Shown: piece by piece, positions 8,314 to 17,838 of the stretch
Numbering within the stretch: position 1 is the first letter of the stretch
Layout of the letters: each line of letters opens with the position of its first letter
Assembly (NCBI RefSeq): GCF_000797495.1
Contig: NZ_JTGN01000008.1
Coordinates: forward strand, 295,680-359,679
Length of the DNA: 64,000 nt
Source: Robinsoniella peoriensis
Lineage (GTDB): Bacteria; Bacillota; Clostridia; Lachnospirales; Lachnospiraceae
Direction of reading: 5' to 3'
Program-made: the position numbers and the translations under genes
The notes under the pieces: model-generated
Told to the model about the DNA's origin: nothing
The model's database searches: none
The model's input: only the letters and a program-made list of their open reading frames with translations

Positions 8314-8730
8314 CTACCTTTCATCCGAGTATTCAGGAAACTCCATTAAGAAGCGTTCTATTTCATCTGTCCAGTTTTCAGCAGATTGTTTGACTACTTC
8401 AAACTGATCTTTATATGCCGGTATTTTATTGAACGCTTGGGTACCAAGATATTGTTTTCTTCCTGAGATAAGAGCATATTTTTGTGTAAAGTATTCTTTT
8501 GCCATATACATAGAAATCAACTCAATGCTTTGATCCGATACTAAGCTTTTAAAATATCCCTCATGCAGATCTTCATCATATTCATAAGCGATCTCATCAT
8601 ACAGATGTTTTCTGCATTTTGCTATTGCTGTTTTAAAAAATTGAAACACTTGACTTTCTTTTCCTTTAAAATCTACAGATGGAACTTTAATGAAGAAGGA
8701 GTCAAATACTAGCTGTAAATCTGTACCCAT
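8314..8730 (-). CDS. Probable head-tail connector protein
   Basis: 138 aa from ATG at 8730 with AGGTGGT upstream. All-helical with a C-terminal acidic tail, the size and helical make-up of small adaptor proteins that dock under the portal. Contiguous with neighbouring connector genes. Assignment by position and composition. Confidence 0.5.
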   Translation of the reverse strand: MGTDLQLVFDSFFIKVPSVDFKGKESQVFQFFKTAIAKCRKHLYDEIAYEYDEDLHEGYFKSLVSDQSIELISMYMAKEYFTQKYALISGRKQYLGTQAFNKIPAYKDQFEVVKQSAENWTDEIERFLMEFPEYSDER

Positions 8731-8742
8731 TTGACCACCTTC

Positions 8743-9201
8743 CTAAAATTTAATGTCTGTGTATTCCTCAAGGAATCTGATCCGGTTGTAGTTATTATAC
8801 TTTGTCTTTCTGGCATAGTTCATGAGAATATCTTTCTCATGATACATGACAACCTTTTCAGCGACGTGCTTTTCAAATACAGAGTCTGTTTTAATCTCAA
8901 ATATTTTCTTGCATTCGTCATCTGTTAATACAAATTGTACACGCTTAGACTCCGTATCATCAAAACCGACATGCTGCCTTAGCTCATCGTTATCAATGTA
9001 AATCCTTGCATGGTCGCCACGGTCTGTACCATAGAACATCACATCCTGGTTTTCACATAATGACACAAGTTCTGAGTTATTCAAGGTTGTAGTTTTTTTA
9101 GAACCAAGTATCACTTCTGCGTGTGAATTGGGCAGAGTAAAAGATACTGTCCAATTACATAGATTTAAAACTTTTGATCGTTTATCCATATCTAATGACA
9201 T
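8743..9201 (-). CDS. Phage head-associated protein, unknown
   Basis: 152 aa from ATG at 9201 with GGAGG at 7-base spacing. The beta-rich N half (WTVSFTLPNSHAEVILGSKKTT) resembles a small beta domain, and the C half is helical. It is the first gene after the major capsid gene. Role unknown. Confidence 0.55.
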   Translation of the reverse strand: MSLDMDKRSKVLNLCNWTVSFTLPNSHAEVILGSKKTTTLNNSELVSLCENQDVMFYGTDRGDHARIYIDNDELRQHVGFDDTESKRVQFVLTDDECKKIFEIKTDSVFEKHVAEKVVMYHEKDILMNYARKTKYNNYNRIRFLEEYTDIKF

Positions 9202-9237
9202 ATTTATTCCTCCATTTAACCTATTACTGATGGGATA

Positions 9238-9256
9238 GGAGAGTTAAGCACCCTCC
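9238..9256 (-). promoter_or_regulatory. Late-region leader hairpin C
   Basis: A 7-bp stem GGAGGGT/ACTCTCC with loop GCTTA lies between the capsid gene and the gene starting at 9201, without a T tract. Member of the recurrent hairpin set. Confidence 0.5.
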
Positions 9257-9310
9257 AAATCCGCAAAAGAACATAAAAATAAACAGCATGGATAGCTGTT
9301 TGACGTGTAA

Positions 9311-10414
9311 TTATTTATTGATGGCGTAGTTTGTATCGGAGATAAGCCCAATGAGATGAGAGTACTCTTCGATAAATGCTGTACCAAACTCCATATCGTA
9401 ACGGATAACATCTGCCCTTAAAGCGATATCCTGACCAGCCATAGACTGTAATCCGCCTTTAATTCCAATCTTTAACGGAGACATTGCACCTGAGATTAAG
9501 AAGTAGAGCAGCCCTTCTGCCAGATATGTATCATAGAATGTATTACCGTTGGCATCTGTAATTGTTTTATTTAAGTCCAGAGTATTTGGAATCTCAACGA
9601 TAGGAGATCCTTTGTAGCTCTTTAACAATCCAGTCTTTCTAATTTCCTCCATCACAGCTTCAGAAAACTGTTTGGTATTGGAATTTACGCTGAATCCGGC
9701 AAAGTCCTCAATCTGAGACACTACACTGTAATCCCCGGTGATATTTACGGCTCCGGATCTTTTCGCATTTTTAAGAACAGTATCAAGGGCAGTTTTGGTA
9801 ATGCTGGAAGCTTCAGAGAAGTTTTTGATTTTAGCGTTCTTAACGCCGTTATAAAGGGAACCCTGAACCTTATAGAACATTTTATTCATCATATCCGTGA
9901 TGACCTGTTCATTCATCGCCTGGATAGCATCGGTGTTTCCGGAAGCAAATTCCCTGTGATCAATGAGTAAACCGCCAGTAATATTGCTGGTGTCCATTGT
10001 CCTGGTGCTCCATGTATAACCTGCAAATGGGAAAGAACCATTGACAGCCTGTTCCCCAGATTTTTTGCCTTCAAGGTTGTATACTTTAAACTTCACTTCT
10101 TCATTCATTCCTACGGAGATTTTATCTCCCATGAAATCAAAGATATTAAGTCTTTTGATCAACGGAGCTTCAATCAGGTGGGTCTGTATGGCATTCAGCT
10201 CAGATTGCGCTTTTACATCTCCGTTAACAGCTGCTTGCCCCTTGTTCTTCATATATGTATTTACACGGTCAACCTTGTCACCATATTTACTCGTATCTTT
10301 ACCAGCACACATGGCAGAGAAGATCTCAACACCTTCTTTTTTTGTATCTACAGATTTCTGCAGACTATTTAATTCGGCATTTGCCTGAATTCTTTCAAAA
10401 TCAATTGCATTCAT
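9311..10414 (-). CDS. Major capsid protein (HK97-like)
   Basis: 367 aa from ATG at 10414 with a GAGG site 8 bases upstream. The N-terminal 100 residues are helical and may act as a delta/scaffold domain. The remainder shows HK97-type features: an E-loop-like segment (EEVKFKVYNLEGKKSGEQ), a long spine-helix stretch with MNEQVITDMMNKMF, and a C-terminal A domain with LRADVIRYDMEFGTAFIEE. It follows the protease/scaffold-like and decoration-like genes in the classical order. Structural subunit of the icosahedral head. Confidence 0.8.
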   Translation of the reverse strand: MNAIDFERIQANAELNSLQKSVDTKKEGVEIFSAMCAGKDTSKYGDKVDRVNTYMKNKGQAAVNGDVKAQSELNAIQTHLIEAPLIKRLNIFDFMGDKISVGMNEEVKFKVYNLEGKKSGEQAVNGSFPFAGYTWSTRTMDTSNITGGLLIDHREFASGNTDAIQAMNEQVITDMMNKMFYKVQGSLYNGVKNAKIKNFSEASSITKTALDTVLKNAKRSGAVNITGDYSVVSQIEDFAGFSVNSNTKQFSEAVMEEIRKTGLLKSYKGSPIVEIPNTLDLNKTITDANGNTFYDTYLAEGLLYFLISGAMSPLKIGIKGGLQSMAGQDIALRADVIRYDMEFGTAFIEEYSHLIGLISDTNYAINK

Positions 10415-10436
10415 TCATTATTCCTCGCTTTCCTAA

Positions 10437-10904
10437 TTATTGTTCAACCACAAGGGCAGAAAATCCAGTACCCCCAAAGGTTGTTTTTTCGGTAACTTTT
10501 AAACCAAAGGAATATCCCGTATCACTCTCGGTAGCAACAACGTATTTTCCAGCAGTCGAAGCAATCACAATATCCTTAATGGAAACAGATGCAGTTGTGA
10601 TTAAATCAGAAGAGATATCCATTATTTCTCCCTGTGGGTATTCAAAGATTCTGGCATATTCTCCTTTCTTGATTACAAAATCACTTTCATTATCAAGCTC
10701 TGGCTTATCAATGGTATTCCAAACAAAATGTTTGATTGTTTTTGCATCGTCAGCAGTAGCAGCCACTTTTACATGTTCTGCCCCATCATCTGCGATATAA
10801 TAAATCACAGACATCCCATTTTTTAAATCGCTGTCAGCAATGCATCTGGGATTATCTTTTGCATTTTTAATGCCACTATAATTTTGAAATTTTACTTTAG
10901 ACAT
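10437..10904 (-). CDS. Probable capsid decoration or stabilisation protein
   Basis: 155 aa from ATG at 10904 with AAGGAGA upstream; a TTG two codons earlier sits too close to the ribosome site. A short basic N terminus is followed by a beta-rich body with repeated Val-Ile-Ala strands. Its place between the protease/scaffold-like gene and the capsid gene is typical for head decoration proteins. Function inferred from position. Confidence 0.5.
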   Translation of the reverse strand: MSKVKFQNYSGIKNAKDNPRCIADSDLKNGMSVIYYIADDGAEHVKVAATADDAKTIKHFVWNTIDKPELDNESDFVIKKGEYARIFEYPQGEIMDISSDLITTASVSIKDIVIASTAGKYVVATESDTGYSFGLKVTEKTTFGGTGFSALVVEQ

Positions 10905-10921
10905 ATTCAATCTCCTTTTAA

Positions 10922-12166
10922 TTATTTAAATAATTCAGAGCCATCATCGGCGCTGTTGGTTTCAACGGTTTCTACTTTAGTTGAGAAAAACAGAGAGCTA
11001 AGATCATCAGTCTGAGAATTCAGTTCCGGTGATACAAGTTCTGATTTTTTTAAATCTTTTAACTTGTTTACACATAGCTCGGCTTCTTTTGCCTTTAATC
11101 CAGCCAGGTCGCATTTTTCTACATACTCCTCTTTTAAGCTGTTAAGCTCAGTATCCGTAAATCCATTTTCTTCTTTAATGGTGTTAAAATATGAATTTAC
11201 CTCCGCTTGTGCCTTTGCTGTATCAGCGTCGGCTTTCATTTTTCGAAGCGGCTCGATTTCTGTGTTTAGTTCAGCAACCTGTGCCTTGTGTGATTCAACA
11301 CACTTATTTGCTTCAACTAGAAGCGTATTAAGTTCTGTTTCTTTCTGCCGGCAGGCGTTCAATTCTTCTTTATATTTATTTAATTCAGAATCTTTTTCCT
11401 CAACTTTGGCATTCAATTCGTTAATTGTGTTATTCAGCTCAACAATTTTTTCGTTCAGCTCAATAATTGGGTCTTTAGCAGTATCTGCCATTTTTTCATC
11501 CTCCTTATTTCTTGATTCTATATCATCTGAATTGGAATCAGTTGATAATGTATTAAGTTCCAGGATTTCACTTCCTGGATCTGCTTCTGTCACTACTTCT
11601 GGCAATAGTATAGCTAATCCGGCAAAATCAAATACAACAGGAATTCTTCCCATGATCCAATTTCCATCGGAATCTTTGCCATCTCCGCCGCCTTCATATA
11701 TAATCTGTTTACAATCTCCTTTGCCATTTGCTTCCACAGAACCTTTAATTTTTGTAAATGAGTTCTCTGACTTCAGCCATCTAATGAATTTTGGATGTCT
11801 TTGTGAATAAAGATATCCACTAACCACTAATTTCTTGCTTTTATTCCCATCGATGTCAATTTCTTCAATCCATGCCTTTTGTATCGTGCCAACAGTGTCA
11901 CTATCAAGGAATTGGCAATTTCCATCGTCATCGTATGACAGTGTACCGTGTCCAGATGGAATAGTTTTTTCGTCATCGAGAAAGCAAACAACAAAAGGAG
12001 CTCCAATAATAGATTCTATATTTGCGGTTACATATTCTTCGAGCCAGGTCATTCCTCTCCGGTTCCATTGTCCCCTATCATGTATTGTAAGAGCAGTCAT
12101 TTTAATTTGTGTCCTGCCTGCTTTTTTATCTTCAGGATTTTCGTTTATTTCAATATCTGCGAACAT
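10922..12166 (-). CDS. Prohead protease-like domain with C-terminal scaffold coiled coil
   Basis: 414 aa from ATG at 12166 with AAAGGAGGT upstream. Residues 1-195 are a globular beta domain. Residues 225-330 are an almost unbroken coiled coil with repeated Glu-Leu-Asn units, typical of phage scaffolds. The C-terminal 80 residues are acidic. Protease-plus-scaffold fusions at this position, between portal and capsid, are common. I did not find a certain catalytic triad, so the protease part is an inference. The capsid has its own helical N terminus, so some scaffold duty may be shared. Confidence 0.55.
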   Translation of the reverse strand: MFADIEINENPEDKKAGRTQIKMTALTIHDRGQWNRRGMTWLEEYVTANIESIIGAPFVVCFLDDEKTIPSGHGTLSYDDDGNCQFLDSDTVGTIQKAWIEEIDIDGNKSKKLVVSGYLYSQRHPKFIRWLKSENSFTKIKGSVEANGKGDCKQIIYEGGGDGKDSDGNWIMGRIPVVFDFAGLAILLPEVVTEADPGSEILELNTLSTDSNSDDIESRNKEDEKMADTAKDPIIELNEKIVELNNTINELNAKVEEKDSELNKYKEELNACRQKETELNTLLVEANKCVESHKAQVAELNTEIEPLRKMKADADTAKAQAEVNSYFNTIKEENGFTDTELNSLKEEYVEKCDLAGLKAKEAELCVNKLKDLKKSELVSPELNSQTDDLSSLFFSTKVETVETNSADDGSELFK

Positions 12167-12190
12167 AAGACCTCCTTTCCTTTTTGCTAA

Positions 12191-13786
12191 TTATTTTGTC
12201 GAAGGTTTTGCCATAGCGTTTGCATTATTGCTCCGTGTCTGTTGTCCTTCATTTGATAGTTCTTTATCTTTTTTTGGCGGTCTGCCTGTTGCGCCATATA
12301 TTCCATCCGTATTCTTATCGGTAGCTGTAAAGGAAGTAAGATGTGGAAGATATGTCTGATCAAAATTCTCGGATGATTCATAATCCATTAGGCGCATATA
12401 TAGATTGGCATTTCCACATGCTGCAGAGTAGAGCATAGTGCGGCTCCCGCCGGCAAGGGTATACAACTCTTTAAACTTATCGAATTGGGAATCAGCATTT
12501 AAACTCGATGTATTCAAATACATAAAATCCAAACGATTCTCATCAGTAAGATTTAAATAATTGTTAATCAGTTTTGAATACTGAAATGAAAATTGCTCCA
12601 ACATGGAAAATACTTCAGACAGCATTAAATCAATATTAACCTGTAGCGTAGAATAACTTGCACCTTCACCAGCTCCATTCAAGGCAGATAGTGCAAATCC
12701 AAAATCTGTACTGATGGAATTATTGTTTTCTTCTGTCAGTGTATTTTTAAGAAAGGTATCGCTGTTTTCCAACTTGCCGATCTCTGTTCCAGGAGCTAAT
12801 TTAAGCGTAGTAGTGCCGCCCAGTCTGTTTTTATTATTCACATCTCTGGATTTCACTGCATTCTTAAAAGCGTTGTATTGATTATTCTGCTGATCTTTAT
12901 TTAGGCTGCAGGAGCCTTTCTTTTCGGCTTCTGGTAGCCGCATCCATCGGATAGTAGAACTGTTCTCATACATATTGTTTCTTTGGGAATCTGTATAGTC
13001 TTCCGAAAACAACATATCTAATAAAGCAAATACAGCAAGGGGCCTGCCGTGAGATTCATTAATTGCACCGTGAAATTTATATGCAAATGTAGTTTCTTGG
13101 GGTAATAACATCCATCTTTTACTGGAATCTTTTTTATAAGCTTTATAACCTAATATAAAATTATTTGGAAAGTTCTTAATTTCACCAATTAATCCGGTAC
13201 CCTGAAACATATCAAAATACTGCATATCGAACGCGACAACGTAATCGCCATTAGCAAAGCCTTCAAACCTGCAGAACCTTAAATCTAATGGCTGCAACAT
13301 TACATTATCTACATATCCAACACCTTCGATATTTTTTCCAGAGGCATATTCCTTGGGTCTATCAACATTTTTTTTCTTTGTGTCCCTCCAAATGGCAACA
13401 TATTCTCCGTAAAGAAGAGAATTATACAGACCATCACGAGTTGATAATTTATGATTTATTTTATTATTGAAAATATCATAAGCTTTATTAAGATTCTTCT
13501 TAGATTTATTCTTGATACTATTTGGTATAATTACTGCATCCAAGGAAGGAGCAGACACCATTTTAGAAACAGTTTGTCCGTATATGCCCGTTCTATTGTA
13601 CATTTTTTCAGAAACATCCATAATCTGTTTATGAAAGTACATGGGGTTTGATACATACTGCAAGAGCTGTTCTTTCGTGTAATAATCAAATAATCCGTAA
13701 AACGAATTGATCAGTTCAAAGTCGTTATACGAATTAATCTCCACATCGTATGATGATGTATCAGTCTTTATTGTTTCTTCATTCAA
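12191..13786 (-). CDS. Portal protein
   Basis: 531 aa. A 12-fold ring protein at the DNA entry vertex is expected here, directly after the large terminase gene. The body is helical with polar loops, and a conserved-looking LSALNGAGEGASYSTLQVN stretch near residue 390 resembles the central helix/tunnel region of SPbeta-type and SPP1-like portals. The tail is polar and disordered. The start may be TTG at 13786 or the ATT one codon earlier, which sits 8 bases after AGGAGG; the difference is one residue. Confidence 0.75.
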   Translation of the reverse strand: MNEETIKTDTSSYDVEINSYNDFELINSFYGLFDYYTKEQLLQYVSNPMYFHKQIMDVSEKMYNRTGIYGQTVSKMVSAPSLDAVIIPNSIKNKSKKNLNKAYDIFNNKINHKLSTRDGLYNSLLYGEYVAIWRDTKKKNVDRPKEYASGKNIEGVGYVDNVMLQPLDLRFCRFEGFANGDYVVAFDMQYFDMFQGTGLIGEIKNFPNNFILGYKAYKKDSSKRWMLLPQETTFAYKFHGAINESHGRPLAVFALLDMLFSEDYTDSQRNNMYENSSTIRWMRLPEAEKKGSCSLNKDQQNNQYNAFKNAVKSRDVNNKNRLGGTTTLKLAPGTEIGKLENSDTFLKNTLTEENNNSISTDFGFALSALNGAGEGASYSTLQVNIDLMLSEVFSMLEQFSFQYSKLINNYLNLTDENRLDFMYLNTSSLNADSQFDKFKELYTLAGGSRTMLYSAACGNANLYMRLMDYESSENFDQTYLPHLTSFTATDKNTDGIYGATGRPPKKDKELSNEGQQTRSNNANAMAKPSTK

Positions 13787-13807
13787 AATAATATTGTCCT
13801 CCTTCCT

Positions 13808-15613
13808 TTAGTAATCATCTGAGAAATCAAAATCGTAATCCGAATTATCGGATAGTAAGTCCAGCTCCAGCTGGTCTAAAAAGTAGTTTCCATAACTCGC
13901 ACTGGTATATCTGTCTTTTCGATTATTTCCTTGCTCTTTAATCTTAATTGCGCCAGTCTGAGGTGATTTTTCATAAACTAAATCAACCGTTTCACTTATC
14001 AATGCCTGTGTTTCTAAAAAAGGTTTTTCATAAAACAATTTTAATTCTGGATCACTGATAGAAGAGTAGTCCTTGAATTTAGGCAGAATTATTTCTATGG
14101 CTTCATTGAGGTTTATAAGCAAGTCGATCTTTCTTTCTGACAGATTTTGACGAAAGGAAAAAGCTATGTCGCTATTAAGCTGCTGGGTTGCATTAATCGC
14201 ATAAATAACTGGTTTTGCATTGGGGTTTTTAATACGCTCAGCATAATTGTCATTATTCATACACTTCAATGGAGGGTACTCAACTCCGCGTTCTTCGTCA
14301 TACATAACTTTACTTAGGTAATCCAATATAGCAATGCCGCCATTACGACAATCCAAAACAATATAATCCGATTCAAAGTCCTCATAAAGCTGCCGTATTC
14401 TCAATGCTTGTTTAAAGGTATCGCCGCCCTGCATTGATTCAATATATGGATAAATTCGTCGGTAGCCCTGTTTAATTATTAGCTCCGATTGCTCATCTTG
14501 ATAATTTATTGATTCAGGCAAAGCCCTGATACAAGAAAAAATGGAATTATCATTGATTTCATTTTGTATGAATGCTATGTCGCAGCTTACAATTCTAATT
14601 TCACCATCTTGTTTTACAATTGAAAACTTATTCTTTTTACCATTACGAACATCGTTATCAATACGAGGATAAAAGACTTGCTTTAGTTTTTGGTTGCTAG
14701 TCATCATGGAATATGTGAAGAATGCTGAGGTGTTCTCCTTTACCCGCTCATTCAAAAATTCGAGTCTCCAGGTTAACGGATCTTGCTTTTTCTTTTCCTG
14801 TCTCATCTGTTTCATGGTTCTAATATTGTGTTTTAATGTAATGCTTTCATCAAAAGCTAATAAGCATGTGCTTTTACCAATTAACATTTCGCTATATGCC
14901 TGATCAACGATCTGCCACATCCAGTGTCCATTATCCAGCCAGCTGGAAGAAATATAAATATCTACCGGATCTTCTTGGAGTTCCCGCATTGATGCATATG
15001 GTTCTTTCAACATATAAGGCGCCTGTCTTATTGTTTGGAAGGGAGATAAGATGCTATCATCTACTTTTTTATCGATTTGGCGGAATTCTTCCCGGATGCA
15101 GCAATGTGACCTGAAACCTCGTCCATTTTCCGATGCAGGCACCACAGTTATCGTGCTACCGTTTCGAAAATAAACAATAACCTCATTTTGATTATCTTTT
15201 ATGTTTTTTATCTCTGCACGAAGAGGCGGGGACATATTCATCAATTCATTTTTTATTTTCTCTGATATGATAAGTTTAGACTGACCTTTTGTAGCGCTGG
15301 AAAGCACAATTTTAGTATAAGGTCTGGTTATACATCTGCAGCACGCATATAAAGCAATGATAAAGGACTTGGCTGCGGCACGACATGCGACAATGACCAC
15401 AAAATTACAGATACCCATAAGGTATAACAATATAGCTTGATATATATGGATATTAATTTTGAGATAATCAATTGCCAGCCTGTGTAGATTTCTGCGGAAA
15501 AAAGTATTCCACATTAGAACATGATCCACATTTACCGGGTTACTGAGATAATGGGTAGATGGAAACTTTTTGTAAAGATTTTTTTGATTTTCATCAGCAT
15601 AATGATTAATCAT
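13808..15613 (-). CDS. Terminase large subunit
   Basis: 601 aa from ATG at 15613 (GGTGATGAT upstream, overlapping the small-subunit stop). The N-terminal ATPase carries a degenerate Walker A, CRAAAKSF, at about residues 77-84, and a Walker B-like CCIREE. The C-terminal RNase H-type nuclease shows IVSCDIAF and DYIVLDCRNGG with acidic residues in the expected order. It packages DNA into proheads. An Ala in place of the Walker A Gly is seen in several phage terminases, so activity is still likely. Confidence 0.9.
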   Translation of the reverse strand: MINHYADENQKNLYKKFPSTHYLSNPVNVDHVLMWNTFFRRNLHRLAIDYLKINIHIYQAILLYLMGICNFVVIVACRAAAKSFIIALYACCRCITRPYTKIVLSSATKGQSKLIISEKIKNELMNMSPPLRAEIKNIKDNQNEVIVYFRNGSTITVVPASENGRGFRSHCCIREEFRQIDKKVDDSILSPFQTIRQAPYMLKEPYASMRELQEDPVDIYISSSWLDNGHWMWQIVDQAYSEMLIGKSTCLLAFDESITLKHNIRTMKQMRQEKKKQDPLTWRLEFLNERVKENTSAFFTYSMMTSNQKLKQVFYPRIDNDVRNGKKNKFSIVKQDGEIRIVSCDIAFIQNEINDNSIFSCIRALPESINYQDEQSELIIKQGYRRIYPYIESMQGGDTFKQALRIRQLYEDFESDYIVLDCRNGGIAILDYLSKVMYDEERGVEYPPLKCMNNDNYAERIKNPNAKPVIYAINATQQLNSDIAFSFRQNLSERKIDLLINLNEAIEIILPKFKDYSSISDPELKLFYEKPFLETQALISETVDLVYEKSPQTGAIKIKEQGNNRKDRYTSASYGNYFLDQLELDLLSDNSDYDFDFSDDY

Positions 15614-16616
15614 TATCATCACCATCTTTTACGCAATACTCGATATCTCTGTCAGCAGTTCCATGCTGCATATTTTGCAGAGGACGGGTGATAAACCTTT
15701 TAATATAATCGCCTAAGCCGTCAAAATCTTTATATTTCTTTTTATCCTTATAGTATTCTTCTGGTGTATATTGCGAAATAGCAGCAAGGGTCACCCCTAG
15801 AACTTCTTCATTGCTGGAATCTGTTTCCTGTATCGTTTTAAGGCCAGCCTGTTTAAAGGTTTCACGGTATAATCTAGTATACTTATCGAAATCGTCAGAT
15901 TTGCCTTCCCCTCTCATAGTCTTCATCTGCAGAAGTTTTGTGTAACATAAGTCTTTAACAAAAATTTCCTGGTTATTATCACAATTAGGATTAAATTTCT
16001 TTAACATTTTATAGTGTTCATCCAGCAGCTTGTAATCTGCTTCTGTAAAACCAGTACCCCAGCGGTCAACGGCAGAAGCACTAACAGTGGATGTCTCAGA
16101 TTTTGTCTGTTCTCTTGATTCAATCACGTCAACTTGCTTGTTTTCAAATTCGTATTTCAATGCATCGATATATGTTGTTCCAACCCGGGCGGTTTGTCCA
16201 AGATTCTTTTTCGCAAGATAATGAGATATGCGGCTTCTGTCGGCAGATAACTTGCTGGATGCGTTGAGTGCGTCCTCGTGATACATCCAGCCGAATTCAT
16301 GACATATGTGCTGGATTGCCTTTTCTTCGTTACCGCTATAAAGGTCAACGAGTCTGTAATAGTAGCGATCACGACAACTATTGCAGACCAATATATATCC
16401 ATCATTGGATTGATAAAGAGGAGAAGCTGACCGGGAGAAGTGAGTTTTAAGTGCATCCCAGCTTGCTCCACAGCAAGTGCATTTATATTTTTTGTCAACG
16501 GTTTGATTTGAACGTGGTAATTTAATATCCACTGATAAATCTATAATTGTAGGAGCTTTCATAGACTCCTGTATTTTTTCTTCTCTTGTTTTTGATTTTG
16601 GAGCTATGGGGCTCAC
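15606..16616 (-). CDS. Terminase small-subunit-like protein with zinc finger
   Basis: 336 aa from GTG at 16616, or 333 aa from the in-frame ATA at 16607 that lies 4-5 bases after AGGTGAG; the GTG itself is inside that site. Near residue 45 a CTCCGASW motif and a later CNSC pair make a four-Cys zinc finger. The rest is helical and Lys-rich, with an acidic end. It directly precedes, and overlaps, the large terminase. Small subunits with this zinc finger occur in SPbeta-like and Clostridium phages; the role in DNA recognition is inferred. Confidence 0.65.
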   Translation of the reverse strand: MSPIAPKSKTREEKIQESMKAPTIIDLSVDIKLPRSNQTVDKKYKCTCCGASWDALKTHFSRSASPLYQSNDGYILVCNSCRDRYYYRLVDLYSGNEEKAIQHICHEFGWMYHEDALNASSKLSADRSRISHYLAKKNLGQTARVGTTYIDALKYEFENKQVDVIESREQTKSETSTVSASAVDRWGTGFTEADYKLLDEHYKMLKKFNPNCDNNQEIFVKDLCYTKLLQMKTMRGEGKSDDFDKYTRLYRETFKQAGLKTIQETDSSNEEVLGVTLAAISQYTPEEYYKDKKKYKDFDGLGDYIKRFITRPLQNMQHGTADRDIEYCVKDGDDND

Positions 16617-16635
16617 CTGCTTTCATAATAAAATT

Positions 16636-16654
16636 GAGCAGTAGTTAGCTACTC
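16636..16654 (-). promoter_or_regulatory. Late-region leader hairpin D
   Basis: An imperfect GAGTAG/CTACTGCTC inverted repeat lies 20 bases before the small terminase start. It is weaker than the others in the set but has the same GAGTA...TACTC plan and placement. Confidence 0.35.
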
Positions 16655-16749
16655 TTTTGTCATATATACGATTTATTTAAAGGTCACTTAGGCTTCCTTG
16701 CTTTATTTCTTTTATACCATTTTTATCAAAATATTTTCCAAATTCATGA

Positions 16750-17838
16750 CTATATAAATGCTTCATCAGACTCATCATTTTCATCATTACGTATTATATA
16801 ATGATTATTAGTTGTAGAAACATCGTTATGTCCTAATAATTTTTGTGCTACTTCCGCAGATTTATGTTCATAGACCACAATGTTTGTCGCGCGACTTTCC
16901 CTTAATAAGTGTGGATGAAATCGCCTACCAACAATTTTTGCCATGTAATCAGAACACCAACCATTAAAAGTTCCTTCAGCAACCTGTCTGGTATTTCCAT
17001 CTTTGCTCTTTATGACAAACACATATGGACAATCGTCATCTTCACGTACTTCTAGCCATTTTTTTAGCCAGTGCATAGCATCATTCCCGAATTTTAATTT
17101 TCTCGGTTTGCCAACGACTGAAGATCCCTTGCACCTTATCGTATGTGTTAGATATGATTTGGATAATGTTTTGATTTCTGAGCCATTCTCATCAACTATA
17201 GTTATTGTTTTTTCCTTTGGAGCGTAATCCACAACCTCTTTTAGAAGTTGCCTTGCTTCAGCTCTTCGACATCCTGTACTATAGGAAAATACGATGTATG
17301 CTAATTTTTGCCATTCCTCACGACTTTCAAGTTCTTCGCATAAATGTATATATTCATCAGGGGTAAGTGGGATTTTCTCATGCACATACCCCGTTTTTAC
17401 AACCTTTAATCCTAGGGTAAAGTTTCTAAATGTAGGCATTTCTTCTTCATACATCATCATAATATAATTACAAAAGGCGCTCACACACGACTTTTTGAAC
17501 CGTATGGCAAAATCAGAAAGTCCACGGTTTGTTAGCCAATTTAAGTATCTTACAAATTCTTTCTTTTTTATATCTATACATTTTTTATTATGTAAATTAT
17601 CCTTAACCCAGACAAAAAATATTTTCAAGCCTGATTCATAGGCTGGTCGTGTTTTTGCAGAAAGCTCTGCTTGATTTTCAAGATATTCTCTCACCATATC
17701 TCTGTTAAATTCACAGACTTCATTCCATATTTTGTCAGTTATATCTTCACTTCTTTTTGCATTAGAACCATCCAAAAATCTCACATCCTTTGATAATTTA
17801 ATATGAAGACACTTTTTTAACTGCCTCTCCATAATCAA
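16750..17838 (-). CDS. Tyrosine recombinase (phage integrase family)
   Basis: 362 aa. Catalytic residues are all visible: Arg in GCRRAEAR (191/192), His-x-x-Arg at 310-313 (HLLRES), His337 in LLGHND and the nucleophile Tyr347 in NNHYI. An N-terminal SAM-like core-binding domain spans about residues 45-135. It lies between the terminase and an endonuclease gene whose end it overlaps, so it could serve excision or dimer resolution rather than classical attP integration. The exact start is uncertain: the first 15 codons overlap the upstream gene and have no clear ribosome site. Confidence 0.85.
   Translation of the reverse strand: MIMERQLKKCLHIKLSKDVRFLDGSNAKRSEDITDKIWNEVCEFNRDMVREYLENQAELSAKTRPAYESGLKIFFVWVKDNLHNKKCIDIKKKEFVRYLNWLTNRGLSDFAIRFKKSCVSAFCNYIMMMYEEEMPTFRNFTLGLKVVKTGYVHEKIPLTPDEYIHLCEELESREEWQKLAYIVFSYSTGCRRAEARQLLKEVVDYAPKEKTITIVDENGSEIKTLSKSYLTHTIRCKGSSVVGKPRKLKFGNDAMHWLKKWLEVREDDDCPYVFVIKSKDGNTRQVAEGTFNGWCSDYMAKIVGRRFHPHLLRESRATNIVVYEHKSAEVAQKLLGHNDVSTTNNHYIIRNDENDESDEAFI

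Noticed and set aside
10041..12359. Rightward frames of up to 248 codons across the capsid and scaffold genes
   Set aside because: Ser-rich antisense of Glu/Lys-rich coding sequence, without ribosome sites.
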